A stretch of DNA of 21,037 nt from a virus: positions 1 through 21,037 of the IMG/VR virus record IMGVR_UViG_3300023116_000440, one strand, 5' to 3'. The notes under the pieces were generated by a model. It was not told the origin of the DNA and ran no database searches. It was given only the letters and a program-made list of their open reading frames with translations. Of this stretch, positions 1 through 5,615 are shown one piece after another. Every line of letters starts with the position of its first letter. The stretch's first letter is position 1. The position numbers and the translations under genes are program-made.

Positions 1-2
1 AC

Positions 3-71
3 GAGTGTTTTGACGAGCTGCTAGAGAAGCTGGACTACATGAGGTCTCAACTGATCGAACAAGAGGGTTGA
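3..71 (+). CDS. 3' end of an unidentified protein (partial)
   Basis: An open frame enters from the left edge and ends at TGA 69-71, giving 22 residues ending in SQLIEQEG. The piece is charged and looks helical (ECFDELLEKLDY). The -35 box of the gp32 promoter overlaps its stop codon, so the next transcription unit is packed directly against it. There is too little sequence to identify the protein, and the frame could be chance read-through, although close packing against a strong promoter is typical of phage genomes. Confidence 0.5.
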   Translation, partial: ECFDELLEKLDYMRSQLIEQEG

Positions 72-96
72 CACCCGCCCTGGTATCCCCTATAAT
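68..96 (+). promoter_or_regulatory. sigma70-type promoter for gp32
   Basis: A perfect TTGACA (68-73) and a perfect TATAAT (91-96) are separated by 17 bases. Transcription should start near 103, about 80 bases before gp32. Such a consensus-like promoter would be read by the unmodified host RNA polymerase, which suits early or middle expression of a replication gene. No T4-type late octamer lies upstream of gp32. Confidence 0.9.
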
Positions 97-102
97 ACAG
101 AC

Positions 103-183
103 ATGGCACGGGAGACACGACCCCCTTCCGTGCCATTTACATTATGTTGGGTCATTCAAAGTACACAAAGTTAACAAAGTAAA
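103..183 (+). promoter_or_regulatory. Structured gp32 leader: candidate pseudoknot plus three 9-base repeats
   Basis: A perfect 9-bp stem pairs ATGGCACGG (103-111) with CCGTGCCAT (128-136). Loop bases GACCC (119-123) can pair with GGGTC (149-153), giving an H-type pseudoknot with loops of 7, 4 and 12 bases. After it come three CAAAGT repeats at 157, 166 and 175, exactly nine bases apart and ending at the ATG, in a stretch with no obvious structure and no clear Shine-Dalgarno sequence. T4 gene 32 mRNA is repressed by its own protein through a leader pseudoknot followed by cooperative binding to an unstructured region over the start; this leader has the same arrangement. The function is inferred. 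Confidence 0.65.
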
Positions 184-1083
184 ATGTCATTTTCAAGTTT
201 TAAATCTGGTTCTTCTTTCGCTGCTCTTCAGAAAGAACTAGAGTCTGAGTCCAAAGCAAAGTCTGGTGGCGGCGGCAGTCCTAGTAATGAGTGGAAGCCC
301 ACTCCCAACAAAGAGAAGACTGGTGGTGGAGCAGTTGTCCGCTTGCTCCCTGGTCCTGATGGAACTCCGTTTGTGAAACTCTTCACTCACATGTTCCAAG
401 GTCCTGAAGACGATTGGTTTGCTGAGAACTGCCCTACTACCCTGGGTGGTGACTGCCCTGTGTGTAAGGCGAACCGTGGTTACTATAAGGATGGTCGCTC
501 AGATCTTGCTGCTGGTAAGTCCCGTAAGAAGAAGTACATCAGCAACATCTATGTGATCAAGGATCCTGCCAACCCTGAGAACGAGGGTAAGGTATTCCTC
601 TGGCGTTATGGTCAGCAGATTTTCGACATCATCCAACGTGCTATGTTCCCCGACGAAGGTTTGGGTGACGTTCCGGTTGATGTGTTTGATGTGAAGGAAG
701 GTGCTAACCTCAAGGTTCGTATCACTTTCAAGGGTCAGTATCCTAACTATGAATCTTCTACGTTCGGTGATCCTACTGCTCTGTCTATGGATGATGATGA
801 GCTGGATGAGATCTTCAACCAACTCCATCCTATCAGCCCTCTTATCGACAAGAGTCAGTTCAAATCCTACGATGAACTGGAGACTCGTCTCAATGCTGTG
901 ATGAATCCTTCCAAGCGTCGTAGTGTCACTGAGGAAGTGTCCGATGAGATCGATGATGAACTGGATTGGGCAGAACCTACTGCCAAGGCACCGGAACCCG
1001 TTGCTGCTGCTCCTACATCATCCAGCACTGAAGAAGAGGATGCTTTCTCTTTCTTCCAGAATCTTAAGAACAAAGACTTCTGA
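184..1083 (+). CDS. gp32: gp32-like single-stranded DNA binding protein
   Basis: This is the phage single-stranded DNA binding protein that coats DNA during replication, recombination and repair. At 299 aa it is almost the length of T4 gp32 (301 aa). A zinc-binding set is visible as H69, C83, C91 and C94 (CPTTLGGDCPVC), close to the H-C-C-C set of T4. The core around residues 115-185 carries the basic and aromatic stretches expected of the OB fold (KSRKKKYISNIYV, VFLWRYGQQIF). The C-terminus is acidic and ends AFSFFQNLKNKDF, matching the tail that recruits replication proteins in T4. The start follows three CAAAGT repeats, and a strong sigma70 promoter and structured leader precede it. It is monocistronic, closed by a terminator at 1120-1159. 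Confidence 0.95.
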   Translation: MSFSSFKSGSSFAALQKELESESKAKSGGGGSPSNEWKPTPNKEKTGGGAVVRLLPGPDGTPFVKLFTHMFQGPEDDWFAENCPTTLGGDCPVCKANRGYYKDGRSDLAAGKSRKKKYISNIYVIKDPANPENEGKVFLWRYGQQIFDIIQRAMFPDEGLGDVPVDVFDVKEGANLKVRITFKGQYPNYESSTFGDPTALSMDDDELDEIFNQLHPISPLIDKSQFKSYDELETRLNAVMNPSKRRSVTEEVSDEIDDELDWAEPTAKAPEPVAAAPTSSSTEEEDAFSFFQNLKNKDF

Positions 1084-1119
1084 TAAATACAACTGAATAT
1101 CGTCGGCGCTATGCTATAC

Positions 1120-1159
1120 GGAGGGGGACTGGCAAAATCCAGTCAATCCCCTCCTTTTT
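1120..1159 (+). terminator. Rho-independent terminator after gp32
   Basis: The left arm GGAGGGGGACTGG (1120-1132) pairs with CCAGTC (1139-1144) and CCCCTCC (1148-1154). There is a 6-base loop and a 3-base AAT bulge, followed by TTTTT (1155-1159). This is a strong intrinsic terminator for gp32. Its T-run overlaps the stop codon of the convergent gp53 gene. No T-run is seen on the other side, so it may stop minus-strand transcription only weakly. Confidence 0.85.
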
Positions 1160-1829
1160 ATTTGCCCGTCTGCTTGAGCTTACTATTCAAGAAAGCAGAA
1201 GATTTTTTGTACTGTGTCTGTCTTCTGATATCATCAATAAATGGTTCGACAAGAGATGGTTTCAAGGCATACATATTTCTCTTGTCGTCGTTTAGTTTCT
1301 CTTCATACTGGAAGATAGTTACTGGGAATGATAGGTCTCTGCCAGCAGCAAACTCTACACTACCATCGAAAAAATACTTATGACTGCTGGTGTAGAATGT
1401 CTCGTCTACGTGTGTTCCCTCGTCATATAACACTCTTCCAAACACTTCTTCTTGTACACTATTCGCTACGATTTCATAGTGTCTGATAGTATTGTAAGGA
1501 TCTTTGTAAGATTTTTCTACCTGCTTCTGTAACTGTGTAGCAGTTAAAGGAAAATCAAATAGAGGATTGATCAGACCATTGGTTAGGATAATAATCCAGT
1601 CGTAATCTGGTCTACCATACAATGCTTCGGATACTATGTCCAACCTTCTAACAGAATCATCAATCGTGATCCTATTATACAGTTGACTTTGATCGAATAC
1701 ATCACTGTTGATACGGAATCGTTTGAAAAAGTTTTTAGCAATGACAAAATCTGATTCCGAGAACGGATAACTAATAGGTTTTTGATCGTACTTTAGATTT
1801 GGTACGAGTGAGAAGTAAGATGATGTCAT
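1158..1829 (-). CDS. gp53: gp53-like baseplate wedge protein
   Basis: Baseplate wedge subunit of the contractile tail, 223 aa against 196 in T4. The N-terminal half has the family pattern: a YDQKPISYPF start, a hydrophobic DFVIAKNFFKRFRI stretch, then RPDYDWIIILTN and NPLFDFPL, where the tyrosine and tryptophan-rich 'YDWIIILTNGL' block is characteristic of gp53 proteins. The C-terminal part ends in a basic region. Its start overlaps the gp48 stop by one base (TAATG), pointing to coupled translation in the minus-strand cluster gp4, unknown, gp48, gp53. It is the last gene of that cluster and meets gp32 tail to tail. Confidence 0.88.
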   Translation of the reverse strand: MTSSYFSLVPNLKYDQKPISYPFSESDFVIAKNFFKRFRINSDVFDQSQLYNRITIDDSVRRLDIVSEALYGRPDYDWIIILTNGLINPLFDFPLTATQLQKQVEKSYKDPYNTIRHYEIVANSVQEEVFGRVLYDEGTHVDETFYTSSHKYFFDGSVEFAAGRDLSFPVTIFQYEEKLNDDKRNMYALKPSLVEPFIDDIRRQTQYKKSSAFLNSKLKQTGK

Positions 1830-2794
1830 TAGTATGTTGCGTTTTCGTTGTCTGTAATGTCGTTTCTGTATACGAGCTTGGTCTCTTGGAATCCTACAGT
1901 CAACTGTGTTGCTACAGGAGAACCACTTTTGTATGTAGCGAAAGATCCATCAGGTGTATAACTTACATCAACATTAGATATTACACAATACTTCCACTTG
2001 GGAAGGTATGGATGTAACTTCGATCCTTTTTTATATTGCACATCTACTAAATCAGGAACACCAATATAGTTTGCGTTTGTTTGTTCTCTATTGATGTCAG
2101 ACTGCTGCTGCCCACCGCCGGATCGGTTGTCCAAAAGGTTTTTCTTTAGATTTTCAAAAACACCAGCATCGGTGCCATACCTAGGAAGAGATGCTTGCTT
2201 GAATGTATTGATGATTCTTTTAACTTCTCTTGCCTCGTCCTCATTTTGTGGAGCAAACTTCCATGTATGACTGAAGTTTCTTAAACCAAATCCTTCAAAT
2301 AATAGTTCAACGTTTGGGTTTAGAACGGTGCCTGTTGTTGAGCTTAAGACTTGATTGATATCATTTGATCCGCCAATGTTACCAGGAAGATTATTTAAGG
2401 TACTTACTATACCTTGAGCAATAACAGAGTCAACTCTTCCAGTCATATTTCTTGCACCATCAACCATAGCAGTAATCGCTGCCCCCGGCTTCACAGCAGC
2501 AGCTGCCCCAGCTACTCTTAGAGCATCTCTTTGTATATTAGTAAATGATTTATCACCCCACGAAGCAGCATATTTTACTTCTACATCTTCTGGCATGTAA
2601 AGGAATACTGTATTTAAATCCTCGTCTTTTGTCGCTGATTGATTCCCGCTGGTAGTGTAGTATTGGGCTTCATTGATAGCAGACTGATCGCTTGTGATAT
2701 CCTTAGAAAAAGGAGGGACATATTTATAAAACTCGAACGACATGTAATCTGTGTCGGCATCATATAATGTTTTGTGTGGGTATCTTAGTGTCAT
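1829..2794 (-). CDS. gp48: gp48-like baseplate tail-tube cap protein
   Basis: Probable gp48, the protein that caps the baseplate and, with gp54, starts tail-tube polymerisation; gp48, gp54 and the tube protein share one fold. The protein has 321 aa (T4: 364). Visible signs are the N-terminal YMSFEFYKYVPPF strand region, an Ala-rich middle (AGAAAAVKPGAAITAM, about residues 92-110), and the tube-like block FSHTWKFAPQNEDEAREVKR followed by IINTFKQASLPRY. The C-terminus has the strand-rich KYCVISNVDVSYTPDGS. It overlaps the upstream gene by four bases (ATGA) and gp53 by one. It could be confused with gp54, but gp54 is better matched by the gene at 3904. Confidence 0.8.
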   Translation of the reverse strand: MTLRYPHKTLYDADTDYMSFEFYKYVPPFSKDITSDQSAINEAQYYTTSGNQSATKDEDLNTVFLYMPEDVEVKYAASWGDKSFTNIQRDALRVAGAAAAVKPGAAITAMVDGARNMTGRVDSVIAQGIVSTLNNLPGNIGGSNDINQVLSSTTGTVLNPNVELLFEGFGLRNFSHTWKFAPQNEDEAREVKRIINTFKQASLPRYGTDAGVFENLKKNLLDNRSGGGQQQSDINREQTNANYIGVPDLVDVQYKKGSKLHPYLPKWKYCVISNVDVSYTPDGSFATYKSGSPVATQLTVGFQETKLVYRNDITDNENATY

Positions 2795-3432
2795 TTCCCG
2801 CTATATTCTCTGGTTGATACGATGAGTTTGAGTTTCTTATCAGAACCTTTTGTTTCTTTCCAGACTAGTTCTTTTTCATAAGGGACAAGTTTCTTTCCCT
2901 GTAGAACAAAATCTTCTACGGGTAATAATATAGCGGTCTCCCATTCATCTTTGGCTAGATCTAGATAGAAGTCTTTTGTATTCTTCTTTAGATATTTATG
3001 AACAATACCTTGAGGAACGTTAAGCTTTCCTTCTTTCATACTGTTGATGGCATACACTCTCTTCTTTGGTGGGAGATAGTGTAAGTTAGCACCCCAAAAG
3101 TATGATGACTCTACAGCAAACACATATACAAGAGGGAACTGATCATAGAATGGTAGACTTTTTGTTGTTGCTTTGTAGTCAAAGAAATATAGATGACCTT
3201 TGAGAGGGAAGAGTCTTAGTTCATTCTCATCTTGATGCTCTGGATTCTGTTGAGCATCTCTCCTCTCATCCATGACCAGTTTTACATTCTTAGTTAGACT
3301 ATAGATCTGTTGTCTGTACCAGTCATAACTTTTACTTTCCCCTTTAGTTTTTAGTCTTATCTTTTCAAAGATAGTTTCATATCCAGGATCTTCTTTTATT
3401 GTTCTTGCTACTGGCTTGAACCCTGTTGCCAT
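2791..3432 (-). CDS. Conserved phage protein of unknown function, probably virion assembly
   Basis: 213 aa, no function recognised. The centre is rich in aromatic residues and distinctive: LKGHLYFFDYKATTKSLPFY, then DQFPLVYVF, then GANLHYLPPKKR (about residues 77-128). This pattern (a YFFDY strand, a 'PFYDQFPLV' turn, a 'NLHYLP' strand) suggests a small beta-rich domain. I believe similar proteins occur in other T4-like marine phages, but I cannot assign a T4 counterpart. The start is well supported: AGGAG six bases upstream of the ATG on the minus strand. It lies between gp4 (one base away) and gp48 (four-base overlap), so a role in baseplate or neck assembly is likely by context only. Confidence 0.75.
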   Translation of the reverse strand: MATGFKPVARTIKEDPGYETIFEKIRLKTKGESKSYDWYRQQIYSLTKNVKLVMDERRDAQQNPEHQDENELRLFPLKGHLYFFDYKATTKSLPFYDQFPLVYVFAVESSYFWGANLHYLPPKKRVYAINSMKEGKLNVPQGIVHKYLKKNTKDFYLDLAKDEWETAILLPVEDFVLQGKKLVPYEKELVWKETKGSDKKLKLIVSTREYSGK

Positions 3433-3433
3433 C

Positions 3434-3871
3434 TTACACTCCTAGGTGATCTTCGGTGAGTATCATAAACTTCATCTGTCTATCTTCACAAAAGTTTTCT
3501 GCTGCTCTCCACTTAGCAGTGTTCTTCATGTAGGTCATCACTTCTCTCTTCCAAGCAGCAGTCTTTCTTTTAGGTTTATCAGTTGGTTTCTTAGTTTGTT
3601 TCTTAGGCTTCACTTCAATGATATACTTACTAGTCAGTCCTGATTTACTTTTTACTTTGATGTAGAAATCTGGATAGTATCTATGAACTCTGCCGTCAGT
3701 AGGACAACGATAAGGAATAATAACCTCCTCACTACCCCACTCCATAATGTTTGGGTTGTTATCACAGAATGTCATAAACTTACGTTCCCATAAAGAACGG
3801 TAGATAATCCTGGTAGGATTACCACGGTACTTGGATGGGTTAACTGGTTTGTATATCCCAGAGTAAGCCAT
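3434..3871 (-). CDS. gp4: gp4-like head completion protein with nuclease-type fold
   Basis: Head completion protein (T4 gp4, also called gp50 or gp65), needed to finish DNA-filled heads before tail joining. The length of 145 aa fits T4 (about 150). The N-terminus YKPVNPSKYRGNPTRIIYRS and the block WERKFMTFCDNNPNIMEW are hallmark gp4 sequence. A PD-(D/E)XK-like set is visible: E29 (WERKF), D68 (YYPDFYIKV), and E86-V-K88 (YIIEVKPKK), resembling the TnsA endonuclease N-terminal domain. A Lys-rich segment follows (residues 88-108). It is the first gene of the minus-strand cluster; a late-type octamer TCTAAATA lies 24 bases upstream. Whether it cuts DNA is not shown by the sequence. Confidence 0.92.
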   Translation of the reverse strand: MAYSGIYKPVNPSKYRGNPTRIIYRSLWERKFMTFCDNNPNIMEWGSEEVIIPYRCPTDGRVHRYYPDFYIKVKSKSGLTSKYIIEVKPKKQTKKPTDKPKRKTAAWKREVMTYMKNTAKWRAAENFCEDRQMKFMILTEDHLGV

Positions 3872-3876
3872 AAATA
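3869..3876 (+). promoter_or_regulatory. T4-type late promoter box for gp54
   Basis: CATAAATA matches the NATAAATA late octamer of T4-like phages. It ends 27 bases before the gp54 start and overlaps the gp4 start codon on the other strand. Confidence 0.65.
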
Positions 3877-3895
3877 GTCATGATATGTCTGTAAA

Positions 3896-3903
3896 TATTT
3901 AGA
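3896..3903 (-). promoter_or_regulatory. T4-type late promoter box for the gp4 cluster
   Basis: On the minus strand this reads TCTAAATA, one base from the NATAAATA pattern. It ends 24 bases before the gp4 ATG, the same distance as the box before gp26. It faces the plus-strand box at 3869-3876. Confidence 0.45.
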
Positions 3904-4656
3904 GTGGCAAAATCTCTTACGAACTTTATCGAGAGCGTAAAGCAGCAAGGTGGATTTTCCTTCAGCAATAACTATGATGTAGACTTTTCATTCAAGAAAC
4001 CAGACGGTGTTCTTGTAAAAAGAATGAGGGATTTTGGTATTGATTTTTCTGTTGGAAGCACTATAAGTTCCGGTGACAATGGAACAAACCGAGGTTCAGG
4101 TGTCTCTGGAAGTGGTGGTCTTATTAAAATGCTCTGTGATGAAGCACAACTACCCAACGTACAGGCATCGACAGGACAAATCACAGGCAGATATCTAGGA
4201 GAAGGTATCGTTAACTACCCACACACTAGATTGTATAGCGACTTCCAACTAGGGTGGATGGGTGATAGAAATATGTTACCTTTAAAGTTTGTTAACTTAT
4301 GGTATAACTTTATCTTCCAAGAGTATAGTAATACAGTGGCAGATACAGAAGTAAATCCTTCTAACTTAACAGGGCAATCATTGACTGCTGTAAAAGAGTT
4401 AGCATCTGTTGGTACTGCAGCACGTCAAGTAAGACTAAGCTATCCAGAAGATTATCTATGTAACATCATTGTTACTAAAACAGAGAGAGGACCGAAAGCT
4501 GCTAACGAAAAAGCATCTATATCATATACTTTAGTTGATGCTTTCCCATACTCTATTGACACAACGCCTCTATCGTATGGTGCTTCTCAGATTACAAAAA
4601 TCTCTGCCAACTTCTATTACTCCAAGCATTACGTAACCTATAACAACGTAGCATAA
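3904..4656 (+). CDS. gp54: gp54-like baseplate tail-tube initiator
   Basis: Probable gp54, which sits on the finished baseplate and primes tail-tube assembly together with gp48. It has 250 aa, shorter than T4 gp54 (320). It begins with GTG (GTG GCA AAA). The sequence is strand-rich and tube-like: YDVDFSFKKPDGVLVKRM near the N-terminus, a Gly/Ser loop (residues 54-73), the block NYPHTRLYSDFQLGWMGDRN, and a C-terminal LSYPEDYLCNIIVTKTERG then SYTLVDAFPYSIDTTPLSYG. The last part resembles tube proteins, in which a 'DAFP' segment precedes the final strands. It heads the plus-strand hub cluster behind a late promoter box. Confidence 0.8.
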   Translation: MAKSLTNFIESVKQQGGFSFSNNYDVDFSFKKPDGVLVKRMRDFGIDFSVGSTISSGDNGTNRGSGVSGSGGLIKMLCDEAQLPNVQASTGQITGRYLGEGIVNYPHTRLYSDFQLGWMGDRNMLPLKFVNLWYNFIFQEYSNTVADTEVNPSNLTGQSLTAVKELASVGTAARQVRLSYPEDYLCNIIVTKTERGPKAANEKASISYTLVDAFPYSIDTTPLSYGASQITKISANFYYSKHYVTYNNVA

Positions 4657-4659
4657 ATA
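4652..4659 (+). promoter_or_regulatory. T4-type late promoter box for gp26
   Basis: CATAAATA overlaps the gp54 stop codon and ends 24 bases before the gp26 ATG. Exact match to NATAAATA. Confidence 0.65.
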
Positions 4660-4683
4660 CATATATTGATTTGATTTTTTTGT

Positions 4684-5436
4684 ATGGCTTTACCATCTCC
4701 TTCGGTTCCTACATATGAGGGAACCATTCCTTCTACGGGAAAAAAGATTAAGTACCGTCCATTCCTAGTAAAAGAAGAAAAACTTTTGCTGCTTGCTATG
4801 GAGGGTGAACCAGAACCAGGGTCCCCTAAAAAAGCATGGACAGATTGGGAGAAAGAAGTAAAAGATACGGTAAGGAATCTACTTAAGAACTGTATTCAAA
4901 CTAGGATTAAGATCGAAGACCTTGCTAACTTTGACCTAGAATATATCTTCCTTCAGATTAGAGCTGTGTCTTCTGGCGAAGACATCAATATGAAAGTCAC
5001 CTGTAGAGATGATGGCGAGACTCAAGTTAATGTAAGAATCAATCTCCTTGATGTCAAGGTAGACAAAGAAGAGAACCACACAAATAAAATCATGTTGAGT
5101 GATGACCTAGGAATGGTCATGAAATATCCTGGCATCGATCAGTTTGTTGATATCACTCTTCTAAACAAGAGCATGGACAACACCGAAGAGTTGTTTGATA
5201 TGATTTCTCGATGTGTAGATCAGATCTTCCAAGGTGAAGAAGTATGGGACGCTGCTGATACACCTCAGAAAGAAATCATTGAGTTCATTGAGGGTATGAC
5301 ACAGAAACAGTTTGAAAAACTACAAGAGTTCTTCACGACTATGCCTGTGCTGAGACATAGTTTTGATGTAACTAACCCCAACACTGGTGTCACCAGTACG
5401 TATACACTTGAGGGATTACAGTCTTTTTTCGGGTGA
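4684..5436 (+). CDS. gp26: gp26-like baseplate hub subunit
   Basis: Baseplate hub protein of the T4 gp26 family (T4_baseplate family), 250 aa against 208 in T4. The N-terminus TYEGTIPSTGKKIKYRPFLV followed by KEEKLLLLA is the family signature: a beta hairpin and then the 'RPFLVKEEKLLLLAMEG' helix. The middle carries NLLKNCIQTRI, then DLEYIFLQIRAVSSGE, also typical. The C-terminus ends in a helical QKQFEKLQEFFTTMP segment. It is preceded by a T-rich stretch without a visible Shine-Dalgarno sequence. Its TGA overlaps the GTG of the next gene (GTGA), so translation of the two is probably coupled, as expected for a hub protein and its assembly factor. Confidence 0.9.
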   Translation: MALPSPSVPTYEGTIPSTGKKIKYRPFLVKEEKLLLLAMEGEPEPGSPKKAWTDWEKEVKDTVRNLLKNCIQTRIKIEDLANFDLEYIFLQIRAVSSGEDINMKVTCRDDGETQVNVRINLLDVKVDKEENHTNKIMLSDDLGMVMKYPGIDQFVDITLLNKSMDNTEELFDMISRCVDQIFQGEEVWDAADTPQKEIIEFIEGMTQKQFEKLQEFFTTMPVLRHSFDVTNPNTGVTSTYTLEGLQSFFG

Positions 5437-5615
5437 GTTTGTTTTATAATAGCCTTTCTAACTATTATAAAACAAACATGTTATTGATGTCCGAGCATAA
5501 ATATTCTTTGACAGAGATTGAAAATCTTATTCCCTGGGAGCGACAGATTTACATCGCTCTATTGAACAATCATATGAAAGAGAAGGAAGATCAACGGAAA
5601 GCTCAACAGCAATGA
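5433..5615 (+). CDS. gp51: gp51-like baseplate hub assembly factor
   Basis: A small helical protein (60 aa) in the place of T4 gene 51, directly after gp26. The sequence SLTEIENLIPWERQIYIALL followed by NNHMKEKE has the 'WERxIYxxLLxxxxKE' pattern seen in phage tail and hub assembly chaperones. The frame opens with GTG in a GTGA overlap with gp26. An internal ATG at 5478 would give a 45-residue protein starting MLLMSEHKYSL, which keeps the whole conserved part, so the start is uncertain. It is far shorter than T4 gp51 (249 aa), so it may be a functional analogue rather than a full homologue. It overlaps the next gene by four bases (ATGA). Confidence 0.7.
   Translation: MSLFYNSLSNYYKTNMLLMSEHKYSLTEIENLIPWERQIYIALLNNHMKEKEDQRKAQQQ
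5496..5503 (+). promoter_or_regulatory. Possible internal late promoter box
   Basis: CATAAATA inside the gp51-like gene, 108 bases before the large gene at 5612. Exact match to the octamer, but coding sequence alone could produce it (His-Lys-Tyr codons). Confidence 0.35.

Noticed and set aside
1082-1089. GATAAATA, a match to the late octamer, at the end of gp32
   Set aside because: It would start transcription about 30 bases before the gp32 terminator with no gene following on that strand, so it is probably chance from the TGA stop and the bases after it.
2721-2728. TATAAATA on the minus strand inside gp48
   Set aside because: Exact consensus, but it lies in codons for Tyr-Lys-Tyr near the start of gp48 and about 890 bases before gp53. 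No gene start is near, so I do not list it as a promoter.
2993-3000. CATAAATA on the minus strand inside the 213-aa gene
   Set aside because: It encodes His-Lys-Tyr in frame and lies about 200 bases before gp48, which is translationally coupled to the gene it sits in. Chance is as likely as function.
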